DNA of 41,885 nucleotides from a virus. Under the pieces are notes generated by a model, which saw only the letters and a list, made by a program, of their open reading frames with translations, was not told the DNA's origin and made no database searches. The translations under genes and the position numbers were made by a program. Shown in pieces: positions 28,947-37,644 of the stretch; the first letter of the stretch is position 1; each line of letters starts with the position of its first letter. The DNA lies in IMG/VR virus record IMGVR_UViG_3300032050_000287, positions 1 through 41,885 of that record; one strand, written 5' to 3'.

Positions 28947-30977
28947 TTATGTTGGACAATCTATTGATGTTTGAATACCTACTTTATCTCTAATTGTTTG
29001 TTGAGATATTGTACCAAGAATTGGTTTCAAGATAGCACCAAATCCAGTGTCTGAGTTAACTGTAATTACAGGAATATCAGAAACCTCCAAAATATTTAGA
29101 GGTGTTGCCGAAAGTATTCTACCATTATCAACTGTTAAACTATAAGTATTTCCAAGATTATCGGTTGCAGTATCATTGTTAGAGTATTCTAATCCAGCAG
29201 TTTGTACTATAACATCAGTAACACCATAAGCATCTTGATTTTGCACTAATGGATATCCTTCACCAGAAGATAGCATATAAATTGCAGTTACTTCTCCAGC
29301 ATCATTGATTACTGCTCTACCTTTTGCACCATATCCTAATCCACAACTATCACTAAATTCAACAAAGGGTGGAAACCGATATCCAGAACCAGGATTTGTA
29401 ACTACAGATCCAATAATACTTGCAGTCTGTGTTACATTATTGATTGCATTTATGAGTGGATTTCTAGCACCAAGAATGGCAATTGCTGTTGCTCCAGATC
29501 CTCCTCCACCAAAAATGTTAATTGTAGGAGAACCACAAGTCGCTGGGAATGTTGGAATACACTCACCCAATCCGTTGACAGCATCCTGTAAGATATCGTT
29601 TGAGAATACATCTGCAATTCCTGCAACACCTTCAACTGCAGAAGTTACATCTCCAACAACACTACCAATAGTGTTTGCAATATCAAAAATACTATTAAAT
29701 GATTCTAGAGGATCTATACTACTCTTTGGACCAACTCCAACTACCCATTCTTTAGTTCCATCACACTTATTATTGCTTTGATTACAGTCAAAGAGACCAC
29801 CAGATCCACTAAATAAATCTTTTGCACTTTTAATAAAATCAACAACACTAAAAACACCACCCAATAAAGCAGAAATACCATCTAAAGCAGAAGATAATCC
29901 ATCAGCAATCGCATCGGTAATTGTATTAATAAGAGATCCGATGAATTGCTCTGCTATACAAGTTACAAATCTTTCAACATTTTCGAGAAGTGATTCAAGT
30001 AACTGAATAATCAAATCTTTAAGACCCTCAACAATTGCATTTGCGACACAAGAAAGTGCTTCTTCTAGAACTTTAATCGGAATTACAAAAACTTCATTAG
30101 ACTTATATCCTGCAGTATGTGCTGCTGCTGGACTACCAGTTGCAGCAAGAACTGACCCATAAACACTAATATACAGTGCTTGTAATGCTTTTGGAATAAT
30201 TCCTGGATTTTTCTCATCACCAACTAGATACTCATAAATTATATTAAAAATTTCACCAACTAACCAGTTGACTGCACCTTTAATTACCTCAGCAGTATTT
30301 TGAATTGCCTGTTTAAAATCAGAAATTTTTCCTTGGGCATCTTGTATATCTTTAAGTAAATTATCAACTTCGGATTTTACTGTTTTAATTGTTGTATCTT
30401 CACAAGTATCGGCAAATACAACTTTTTTTCCAATACCACTATAAGCAGATATTTCTTTTAATCTTGCTGCTACTTCTGGAGGAACTGCTCTTGGACTTTT
30501 TTGAGATTGCTCTGTTGCTTCATTTGATTCATCAGATTCTATTCTACCAGTTCCTTTTGGACTTTTTACTCTAGATGTGTGTCCAGTAAAAGGAGTAAAA
30601 GGATTTTTATATTCGGCAGTTGACCAATCACTTGTATGACCAAGTGTTCCCATAATAACTGGGATTTGTGCATTATCACCATCCATGAAAAATCCAATGA
30701 CCATATCGCCAGGTCTTATTTTTGGATTTACTGCATACTTTGCTGCACCACTTCCAGTAGTAGTTGGGAACATAACCTGCGCCCATGGAAGATCATCATT
30801 TGATAATTCAGAAACGTCTAAAGGATGGTATCCTATAATTCTAACTTTGTATCTGTATCCCCATCCACCACCATTTGCTTGCTCTTCCCACGATTCTACC
30901 GGTGCAATTTGACCTAACCACCAACGAAAACCGTCTCTACCAATAAAATGACTTTGAAGTAATGATTGATCTAACAT
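28947..30977 (-). CDS. 5: baseplate hub protein gp5, without lysozyme domain
   Basis: A 676-aa protein. Residues 10-140 match the N-terminal OB fold of gp5 (IGRDGFRWWLGQIAPVESW; PWAQVMFPTTTGSG; RPGDMVIGFFMDGD; PVIMGTLGH). The T4 lysozyme domain is absent. A helical region (about 200-460) and Gly-rich repeats with GSGYRFPPFVEF and SGEGYPLV follow, and the protein ends without a needle. The following gene supplies the needle. Position after the gp27-like gene fits the gp27-gp5 hub. Confidence 0.85.
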   Translation of the reverse strand: MLDQSLLQSHFIGRDGFRWWLGQIAPVESWEEQANGGGWGYRYKVRIIGYHPLDVSELSNDDLPWAQVMFPTTTGSGAAKYAVNPKIRPGDMVIGFFMDGDNAQIPVIMGTLGHTSDWSTAEYKNPFTPFTGHTSRVKSPKGTGRIESDESNEATEQSQKSPRAVPPEVAARLKEISAYSGIGKKVVFADTCEDTTIKTVKSEVDNLLKDIQDAQGKISDFKQAIQNTAEVIKGAVNWLVGEIFNIIYEYLVGDEKNPGIIPKALQALYISVYGSVLAATGSPAAAHTAGYKSNEVFVIPIKVLEEALSCVANAIVEGLKDLIIQLLESLLENVERFVTCIAEQFIGSLINTITDAIADGLSSALDGISALLGGVFSVVDFIKSAKDLFSGSGGLFDCNQSNNKCDGTKEWVVGVGPKSSIDPLESFNSIFDIANTIGSVVGDVTSAVEGVAGIADVFSNDILQDAVNGLGECIPTFPATCGSPTINIFGGGGSGATAIAILGARNPLINAINNVTQTASIIGSVVTNPGSGYRFPPFVEFSDSCGLGYGAKGRAVINDAGEVTAIYMLSSGEGYPLVQNQDAYGVTDVIVQTAGLEYSNNDTATDNLGNTYSLTVDNGRILSATPLNILEVSDIPVITVNSDTGFGAILKPILGTISQQTIRDKVGIQTSIDCPT

Positions 30978-32324
30978 TTACGTTTTTCTTGCCTCTACAT
31001 TGACTCCAAATGTATCACGAATGAGTTTCATAGATGTATATGAATTCTCAACATCAAAATGATGACATAGTTCTTTAATCATATATAGACCACTTGTTTC
31101 AGGGTCAAATTCTTTTGCATTTGATTGAGTGATTTTTGGAAAGTTGCATTCAATGATATCACCAGCTTTTAGATTTGTATTTGACGGTACAACAATATTA
31201 ACAACCTGAGTAAACAATGTGTTATATCTCATGAGTGATTGTGATTGATAATCTATTGGATCTGCATTTAGATTTTTAGATACATCTTTTTCCATTGTTC
31301 CAACATCTAAAATTCCAGTGATAATTCTAGTTGGAATATCTCCAAGAGTTTGACTTGAATTATTATCTAATCTTGGAAGATTAAATGATTTTCTTCCAAG
31401 ATTACTTGTTTTTCGATCATAATTACTTTGTTTGAATACTTCTTTACCTGGAGATGTGATTGTTCCATTTAATGGATTAAAGAAAATTCTATAATTTGCA
31501 TAAGTTCCTAAACGAAGTTTTTCAAGTAAATTTTGATTTTTATCAACATAGTAATTCAAAATTTTAAAATCATTATTTACTTTTTTATCATTCTCATCAT
31601 AAGATGTTTGAGATTCTGTATAAGTATAAGTTGCTTTTGGACTTTGTTTCATTAGTTCATCAAGAGATCTAAATTGAAACCCATCTTGAGTTTGATAGAA
31701 GACAAAACCAGCAGTAGCACTTCCAGAACTTTCAGGAACTGCTTTTGATGCTAACCAAACTAAAACTGTAAATGGTTTTCTTAGATTGCCAATGAAACCA
31801 TATTTGTTAGATGAAGGATTTATTGTTCCTAATTTATTTGTTTTTAATGTATCCCTTAAAATTGCCGATACAGAATCACTAATTCTTAAAGAAGTTGGAA
31901 ATTTTTTAGAAACTCTTACTGTTTCATTCGTGATTGCTTCTCTTGATACTAAATGCAAAGTAAATGTTTCTCTGTTTGTTTCAGATATTACATCAGTGAT
32001 GCTTGAAACATAAAAATAGTCATCTGCTTTCTTAGAAAAATTTAATCCTGGATTTGTTGCTGAGTTGCCAGCGATATTTAAAGAAACCCTTTCTCCCCCA
32101 CGAAGAGGAAGACCATTATAAATTGACTGCTTATCCCCACTTTTACCATCTGCTGGTGTGATAACATTTCCATTATCAATGACTTTAAGTTTTGCAGTGA
32201 TTGTTGGTGAAAAAATATCTTCATAATACTCAAATAAAATAGCACCAGTTATTAGATCAATCGTTCTTGATCCGTCATTTGATTCTAAAATAAGTTCATT
32301 GTATAAGGACTTTTTAATTGACAT
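30978..32324 (-). CDS. 27: gp27-like baseplate hub protein
   Basis: A 448-aa protein. N-terminal SLYNELILESNDGSRTIDLI and LRGGERVSLNIAG fit the tube-like domains of gp27. The middle has TNKLGTINPSSNKYGFIGNL and FTVLVWLASKAVP, and the C-terminus PSNTNLKAGDIIECNFPKI and SGLYMIKELCHHFD, all typical of gp27/gpD-type hub proteins. It should form the trimeric adaptor between tail tube and gp5 spike. Start is at the TAATG junction with the 642-aa gene. Confidence 0.78.
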   Translation of the reverse strand: MSIKKSLYNELILESNDGSRTIDLITGAILFEYYEDIFSPTITAKLKVIDNGNVITPADGKSGDKQSIYNGLPLRGGERVSLNIAGNSATNPGLNFSKKADDYFYVSSITDVISETNRETFTLHLVSREAITNETVRVSKKFPTSLRISDSVSAILRDTLKTNKLGTINPSSNKYGFIGNLRKPFTVLVWLASKAVPESSGSATAGFVFYQTQDGFQFRSLDELMKQSPKATYTYTESQTSYDENDKKVNNDFKILNYYVDKNQNLLEKLRLGTYANYRIFFNPLNGTITSPGKEVFKQSNYDRKTSNLGRKSFNLPRLDNNSSQTLGDIPTRIITGILDVGTMEKDVSKNLNADPIDYQSQSLMRYNTLFTQVVNIVVPSNTNLKAGDIIECNFPKITQSNAKEFDPETSGLYMIKELCHHFDVENSYTSMKLIRDTFGVNVEARKT

Positions 32325-34252
32325 TATAGATACGCCAGATCGAGCAAGAGTTTGTTCTTAATAAAATTATTTAACAGTTTAAATTCGGTGATTGTTGGAG
32401 TAACTGTAGGTTGTTGAGATGGGTATGATACTTGTGGTGCTTGTGCCTGTGGTTGTGTATCATCAATGAATATTATTTGTGATCCTTTTCTTTCGGGAGT
32501 CATTGCCGCTGGTTGTCCCATTCGTGAAGATGGGAAAGAAATTTGTGCGGGTGGAGTACTAGGTTGTGATGTTATTGCTCCAGGTTTAGCATATTTTAAA
32601 GGGTGTCTTTTTAACCAGGATCCTGGATCTTCAAAAGAAGTAAACTGCCCATTACTTTGTGGAGGATTATTTGAGATTTCCCAGTGTAAATGTGGTCCAG
32701 TTGATTCACCTGTGCTTCCAACATAACCCATCAAAGTTCCCTGATTAATAACTTGTCCAACACTTACAGAAGGACGATTTCTCATATGACCAAAGAAATG
32801 ATATGCACCATACATATCATCTTGCCAAACAACCCAGTTTCCGTAACCAGCAGAAGATGCAGTTCCATCTATACCAATATGAGTTACTTTTCCAGGAAAA
32901 TATGCATATAAAGGAGTTCCACTAGCAGCAGCAATATCATATCCTTTATGTTGTTTTCCCCATCTCATTCCTTTTCCTGAGGTTATTGTTGCTCCAGAAC
33001 CAGGTTTAAATGGACTATATGGAACACTTAAAGGTTTATTACCCATTGATGCACCACTTGTTCCAGTTACAGGTGTAAAACTTGTTGCTAAAGGAGTTTG
33101 TGGAGTAACCGATGGTTTTTGTGGTTGTCCTGATGAAGGTTTAAAGTTTTTAATAAATTGATTGTGTTTTCTTCTCCGTTCAGCATAAACTCCTTTAGAT
33201 GGATTCTCCCATTGTATCATCCAGTCATCTGCCGCCTCTTCTGGAGTATTAAACTGTTTTCTTAAATATAATGGAGTATTTGGATCATTCTTTATTGCAA
33301 AATCAACTTGTCCTTTCCAATTAGTTTTATAATCAGGAACTGCTTTTAAAAATGCGTTTTTTCTTGACGGAAAAGAATATTGAAATAATCCAACACCAGA
33401 TTTTGTCCCACCTTTTTCAGTAACTCCAATTTGAAATCCACTTTCTCCTTGTATATTTGCCAAAATACCAAGTGCATGAATATGGGGCACTCCCAACTGT
33501 CTTAAATATGAATAAACTGCCTGAGGACTTACTGTTCCACTACTAGCAGTATCTTCTTCAGGAAACATAGTATCAGGTCTTTCTTCATCAAGAGCAGGTG
33601 CTTGTTCTCCGGTTTCTACAGATTCATTAAGTGGTGTGGTAAAAAGTCTGAATGTTTCTGTAATTTCATCACCTAAACCTTGAACTGCAAGATTAAGTTC
33701 ATCAAAAGATTGTGCAACACTTCCCTCACTAAACGAATTAAAATCAAGTGTAATAATTGCATTGAATGAATTCTCTAAAACAGATCCAAATGATTTGATA
33801 ATATTTTGCATATTACCGACCATATTATACATCGTTCTACCAAATATCTGAATTCTAGTTACAAACTCTTGACCCATAAAAATCCAAGTCGGTAGATTTT
33901 CTACAATCCATCCAGCAGTTATAAATCCTAAAAATCCAACCAATCTCCCTAAAGGTCCCTTATCACTTCTCCCTGCAAAGGCAAGTCCTCTTGAAGGAGA
34001 TGTTGATACTCTAGAAGATTCTAACTGATCCTCAATTTCTTGTCTTTTTGCTGCTTCTCTTCTTCTAGATTCAATAAGTTGAGTATTTGCAAATAATTCT
34101 CTTTTAACTCTAGTATTTGTCGCAATAATTTTAGAGATATTACTAACAGAATCATTAACAGAAGAAACACTTCTCTTTGTTTCAAACAAAGATTTAGAAA
34201 TATTGGTAATATTAATTGATGATGTTCTAAGTGAATCTGATATTGATGCCAT
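32324..34252 (-). CDS. hub-associated protein with tail lysozyme and M23 peptidase domains
   Basis: A 642-aa protein. Residues 1-90 are heptad-rich coiled coil, and 100-165 a hydrophobic/aromatic segment (LVGFLGFITAGWIVENLPTW). Residues 245-370 match phage tail lysozyme, with catalytic-type E270 in LGILANIQGESGF and VGLFQYSFPSR. Residues 425-530 form an M23/LytM zinc endopeptidase with HKGYD (H435, D439), FFGHM (H489) and HLHWE (H521, H523). A Pro/Gln-rich tail follows. It thus cuts both glycan and peptide bonds of peptidoglycan, replacing the lysozyme missing from gp5. The gene lies between the tape-measure-like gene and gp27. Confidence 0.86.
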   Translation of the reverse strand: MASISDSLRTSSINITNISKSLFETKRSVSSVNDSVSNISKIIATNTRVKRELFANTQLIESRRREAAKRQEIEDQLESSRVSTSPSRGLAFAGRSDKGPLGRLVGFLGFITAGWIVENLPTWIFMGQEFVTRIQIFGRTMYNMVGNMQNIIKSFGSVLENSFNAIITLDFNSFSEGSVAQSFDELNLAVQGLGDEITETFRLFTTPLNESVETGEQAPALDEERPDTMFPEEDTASSGTVSPQAVYSYLRQLGVPHIHALGILANIQGESGFQIGVTEKGGTKSGVGLFQYSFPSRKNAFLKAVPDYKTNWKGQVDFAIKNDPNTPLYLRKQFNTPEEAADDWMIQWENPSKGVYAERRRKHNQFIKNFKPSSGQPQKPSVTPQTPLATSFTPVTGTSGASMGNKPLSVPYSPFKPGSGATITSGKGMRWGKQHKGYDIAAASGTPLYAYFPGKVTHIGIDGTASSAGYGNWVVWQDDMYGAYHFFGHMRNRPSVSVGQVINQGTLMGYVGSTGESTGPHLHWEISNNPPQSNGQFTSFEDPGSWLKRHPLKYAKPGAITSQPSTPPAQISFPSSRMGQPAAMTPERKGSQIIFIDDTQPQAQAPQVSYPSQQPTVTPTITEFKLLNNFIKNKLLLDLAYL

Positions 34253-34253
34253 C

Positions 34254-35870
34254 TTATGTTACCACATTATAATTTAACTGAGAATATAAAACATAAAAAT
34301 TATCAGGATTTGCAGAGTTAATCAAAGGAACATCAGATAATGCTCCACTTGTCAATGGAACATTTGCTTGTTGATTAGCATTATTTGATGATTTAATCAT
34401 TGTTATTGATGGTTGTGGTTCTGGCAACTGACCAACCTGTGTTGGTGGTTTTGCAGGTGGTGTAACTTCTGCTGGAGATGCTACAACAGCATCTGGCAAT
34501 CTCATTTCGGACCAATTGTATCCTTTAGATGCTGCCCAAGATTTTGCTTGTTGCTTTTCTTCTGGAGTCATTTTACTCCATGCATCTTCAATTCTCCCTC
34601 TTGCAAAGGGATTATTTCTATATTGCCATGCCTGTTCAAATTTTGAAACCATTTCTGGACTTGGAGCAGATGGCATCATGGTAGTTTGTGGTTGCACTGC
34701 AGCAGGAGCAGGTGCTGGTGCGGCCGCAGGTGCAGGTTCTGCTGCTGGTTTTGGAGATTCTTTTGGTTTTTCTTCTGCTGCTGGTTTTAGAGATTCTTTA
34801 GGTTTTTCTTCTGTTAAAATTCTAGTATTTGTTTCAGTTTTTCCAAAAAACTTATCATAAATTTCTTTTCCAAACTTTTGACCTGGACCATATGCAAGAG
34901 CACCAGAAATAAGTCCTGTTCCTGGAATAGGTATTAAAGATCCTAAACCAAAAGCGGCAGCAGAAGTAATCATACCGCTCGTGGCACCTGCAACTGCTCT
35001 GGCAGGATTTTCTCCTCCAGCAATGTCAAGTCCTGTCATCAATGCACCAATTGCAATATTACTTCTTACATTAAGACCACTACCAGGTTTTGGTCCAGCA
35101 GGTTTTGGTCCAGCAGGCTTTGGACCGCCAATACGAGGGAGTAATGCTGCTGCAATTGCTAAAGGTTTTGCAATTAATAATCTTGTTAATCCAAAAGCAA
35201 TTCTACCAATTGTATTTTTAACAATCGAAAATCCTGCACGAATTGCTAGTAAACCACCACCAATGATTGCAAGATTTTTAATAATATTAAATTTAATATT
35301 ATTAAAGAGACTTGTATTCTTATCTTCAGATGCTTGTATTGCTTGGACAACTTGATTTGTTAACCAACCACCAAATAAAATTCCAAGTGCAGCACCAATT
35401 CTACCAAAGACATCATCTACCTTTGGAGTTAATTTCTGAACTGGAGTAACAAGAGCATTTTGTATCTTTTGCTCTAATTCATTCTCTTTACCAATTCTAA
35501 CTTGTTGTTCTGCTAATCTTCTTTCTTTCTCTTGTTCTGCTCTTGTTCTAGATATTTCTTCAGCATTATCTTGTTGGAGAAGTGTTGCAATGCTTGCAAG
35601 ACCTGTTCCTAACTTACCAATATCAGATCTTAATGCTTGAATATTAGAATTAAATCCTAAGAGTGCTTGCTCTTGAGACTGAATCACTCTAACATTCTGG
35701 TTATCAATTTCTCTTTTTCTATTTTCAGATTCTATTAATTGATTTCTGAAAACAGATTGATCAATTATTGATTTCTTTAAAAGTGCATTTCTAACTTCTT
35801 GAGACAGAGGAGATCCCGTGCCTGGATCTATTCCAGATCTACCAACTTTTTCGGGATCTAACTCAGCCAT
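34254..35870 (-). CDS. tape-measure/hub structural protein candidate, 538 aa
   Basis: Residues 25-145 form a long coiled coil (AEQEKERRLAEQQVRIGKEN). About 155-260 holds a hydrophobic region (FGRIGAALGILFGGWLTNQV; LAIIGGGLLAIRAGFSIVKN), then a GPKPAGPKPAGPKPG repeat, a Gly/Ala-rich helical part and a Pro/Ala-rich linker. The N-terminal layout resembles that of the 642-aa neighbour. The position (after gp26 and the gp51-like frame) and the coiled coil plus hydrophobic segments suit a gp29-like tape-measure role. Sequence similarity to T4 gp29 is not evident to me. Confidence 0.68.
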   Translation of the reverse strand: MAELDPEKVGRSGIDPGTGSPLSQEVRNALLKKSIIDQSVFRNQLIESENRKREIDNQNVRVIQSQEQALLGFNSNIQALRSDIGKLGTGLASIATLLQQDNAEEISRTRAEQEKERRLAEQQVRIGKENELEQKIQNALVTPVQKLTPKVDDVFGRIGAALGILFGGWLTNQVVQAIQASEDKNTSLFNNIKFNIIKNLAIIGGGLLAIRAGFSIVKNTIGRIAFGLTRLLIAKPLAIAAALLPRIGGPKPAGPKPAGPKPGSGLNVRSNIAIGALMTGLDIAGGENPARAVAGATSGMITSAAAFGLGSLIPIPGTGLISGALAYGPGQKFGKEIYDKFFGKTETNTRILTEEKPKESLKPAAEEKPKESPKPAAEPAPAAAPAPAPAAVQPQTTMMPSAPSPEMVSKFEQAWQYRNNPFARGRIEDAWSKMTPEEKQQAKSWAASKGYNWSEMRLPDAVVASPAEVTPPAKPPTQVGQLPEPQPSITMIKSSNNANQQANVPLTSGALSDVPLINSANPDNFYVLYSQLNYNVVT

Positions 35871-36036
35871 TTGTGTTGTTCTTTAAGTTTTCTTCTTCAA
35901 TATATTGTTTGAGAAGAGCAATATAAACTTCCCTTTCCCAAGGTATAAGATTTTCTATTTCTGTCAATGAATATTTATGGTGTTGAACAAGAGAAAAGTT
36001 AGTTTTATAATATGACTCAAGATTTTCATGAGCCAT
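35863..36036 (-). CDS. 51: gp51-like small protein or frameshift extension of gp26, 57 aa
   Basis: Reads MAHENLESYYKTNFSLVQHH, then LIPWEREVYIALLKQYIEEE. The order 26-51 matches T4. ATG 36036 lies 2 nt after the gp26 stop, and its end overlaps the next gene by 8 nt. The same frame is open upstream to a slippery T TTT TTC at the end of gp26, so it may also, or only, be made as a gp26 fusion. Short W-R-E/Y helical extensions of this kind occur in tail assembly chaperone products. The gp51 label rests on position. Confidence 0.68.
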   Translation of the reverse strand: MAHENLESYYKTNFSLVQHHKYSLTEIENLIPWEREVYIALLKQYIEEENLKNNTNG

Positions 36037-36038
36037 TC

Positions 36039-36764
36039 CTAAGCGAAAAAACTTGATAACCCTTCCAGTAATACTTCACTCTCAACTCCAGTATTTGGAT
36101 TCTTGACTTTAAGTGTATGAGAAAGTTTAGGCATCGTTGCAAAAAACTTTTCAACTTCTTTGAATTGCTTTGAACTTAACTGATCAATAAATTCAGAAAG
36201 TTCTTTTGCTGTGCAATCAGATGCTGACCAAGATTCTTCTTCATTATAAACTTGTTCCACACAAGACATAATCAAATCAAAAGTATCATCAACACTCATG
36301 TTAAAGTCATTTCCAAAGTTTGTTTTGATAAACTCTTTCATTGATGGATACTTCATTCTAAGAGTTAGATTAGAATCTAATTTAATATCTCTAGAATGTT
36401 CTTCATTTACACTAATTTTAATATCATCAAGATTAATGCTGATTGGAACTTGTGTTTGACCATCATCAGGACAAGTAATTAAAACATCAACATTTTCACC
36501 AACAGACTTTCCACGAATATTAAGAAACAAATATTCAATATCAAAGGTTGCAAGTTGATCAACCTTAATTCCTTTTGTTAAAATACAATTGCTAATGACA
36601 TTTTTAACAGCATCAGCAATTTGTTTTGAGTCTTCACTCTCCATTGCAATAATCAAGATCTTTTCTTCTTTTACAAGAAAAGGGCGATATTTGATTTCTT
36701 TTTTAAGAGATGGAATTTCTAAACTATAAGACGGAGTTACAACAGTGGGTAATGGCATATTCAC
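36039..36764 (-). CDS. 26: baseplate hub protein gp26
   Basis: A 241-aa protein of the T4 base plate (gp26-type) family. Reads PSLKKEIKYRPFLVKEEKIL, IAMESEDSKQIADAVKNVI, NCIL, then ATFDIEYLFLNIRGKSVGE, and ends KNPNTGVESEVLLEGLSSFF-A. AGGTG precedes ATG 36764, with a late promoter at 36783-36790. The last codons contain GGAAGGG and the slippery heptamer T TTT TTC just before the TAG stop. Confidence 0.86.
   Translation of the reverse strand: MNMPLPTVVTPSYSLEIPSLKKEIKYRPFLVKEEKILIIAMESEDSKQIADAVKNVISNCILTKGIKVDQLATFDIEYLFLNIRGKSVGENVDVLITCPDDGQTQVPISINLDDIKISVNEEHSRDIKLDSNLTLRMKYPSMKEFIKTNFGNDFNMSVDDTFDLIMSCVEQVYNEEESWSASDCTAKELSEFIDQLSSKQFKEVEKFFATMPKLSHTLKVKNPNTGVESEVLLEGLSSFFA
36045..36051 (-). 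other. candidate -1 ribosomal frameshift site
   Basis: On the minus strand T TTT TTC in the gp26 reading frame, two codons before its stop. A Shine-Dalgarno-like GGAAGGG lies about 8 nt upstream. The -1 frame continues TTT CGC TTA GGA ATG without a stop into the 57-aa gp51-like frame. Confidence 0.6.
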
Positions 36765-36782
36765 CTACAAATCAGATAAAAT

Positions 36783-36790
36783 TATTTATC
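36783..36790 (-). promoter_or_regulatory. late promoter GATAAATA for the hub operon
   Basis: Minus-strand NATAAATA 19 nt before ATG 36764. The gp54 stop TAA (36786-36788) lies inside the box. Confidence 0.72.
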
Positions 36791-37604
36791 TATACTTTTG
36801 CAGATCCGTCCCGTAAAGAGACTCATATAAAGTTTGACCAGCAGGTAACAATTCTACACCATTTGAAGGAATAGATCCAGGAGATCTTGGAACTAATCTT
36901 GGTTTTGGATCTCTTTGTGGTTGTTGTGGAGGTTGCCCGACTTCGTTATTATTATCAATATTCTCAAAAATATCTTTACTATAAGATTTACCAACTACAT
37001 AACGCTCAATTTTAAATGTTGCTTGCATAGACATCACGTTTGATTGTGAGTATGAAACTGGAATTGATGCAATATTATAAGGATACAAACCGATAAAAGT
37101 ATATTCCAATTCTCTCTTATAATCACGATCAAATTTAATAATACGAGTGCGATTTGATTTGTAATATTCCGGATACTGCATTCTAGTAAAATATCCTTGA
37201 TCAACATTATTATTGATTGGATTTAATTGACTATCAATTGGATTAGTAGATCCACTTGCGATGAATTCCATCCAATGTTCAAGAAACTTCAAGGTTTTAT
37301 AATTTTTATCGACATAAAATTCTAGACTAATATCTTGATAGACTCTACGATGAGCAAAATTTTCTGTGATTCCAATATAGTTTCCAGAAACTTCTGCTAC
37401 TGAAAGTTGTGTTGTTGGAAGAGCAGCATTATTACATAAAAGTCCAACATCTTCTGCAATGAATCGACGATCAATTCCTTTTCTACTTAGATAAGATAAT
37501 AATTGTGGAGGAAGACCACCAAACTTTACTTCATAATGAGAAGTTTGAGCAAGGTTAGTGAATAATGGTTTTATATCCGATATTCTACGGGGTCTAACTG
37601 CCAC
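36786..37604 (-). CDS. 54: baseplate tail-tube initiator gp54
   Basis: A 272-aa protein with GTG start at 37604. Features include TSHYEVKFGGLPPQLLSYLS, a VYQDISLEFYVD strand pair, FLEHWMEFIASG and YTFIGLYPYNIASIPVSY, which suit the tube-like fold of gp54/gp19 relatives. A Pro/Gln-rich C-terminal tail (PPQQPQRDPKPRLVP) follows. T4 gp54 caps the baseplate hub with gp48 and starts tube polymerisation; gp48 is encoded just across the divergent promoter. Confidence 0.8.
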   Translation of the reverse strand: MAVRPRRISDIKPLFTNLAQTSHYEVKFGGLPPQLLSYLSRKGIDRRFIAEDVGLLCNNAALPTTQLSVAEVSGNYIGITENFAHRRVYQDISLEFYVDKNYKTLKFLEHWMEFIASGSTNPIDSQLNPINNNVDQGYFTRMQYPEYYKSNRTRIIKFDRDYKRELEYTFIGLYPYNIASIPVSYSQSNVMSMQATFKIERYVVGKSYSKDIFENIDNNNEVGQPPQQPQRDPKPRLVPRSPGSIPSNGVELLPAGQTLYESLYGTDLQKYR

Positions 37605-37644
37605 TCTAAATACCTTATATGAGTCTTATAGTATAAGTATTTAG
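37605..37644. promoter_or_regulatory. symmetrical divergent late promoter region
   Basis: The 40 bp between the gp54 and gp4 starts. CTAAATAC (37606-37613, plus) and its complement GTATTTAG (37637-37644) form an 8-bp inverted repeat abutting both start codons, with the palindrome CTTATAGTATAAG near 37625-37637. Each CTAAATA faces the opposite gene and would give leaders of about 25 nt. Confidence 0.65.

Noticed and set aside
28945-28950. Frameshift error joining gp5 and the needle gene
   Set aside because: gp5 ends in TAA and the needle begins with its own ATG 1 nt later; no overlapping open frame or slippery run is present, so two genes are more likely than a sequencing error.
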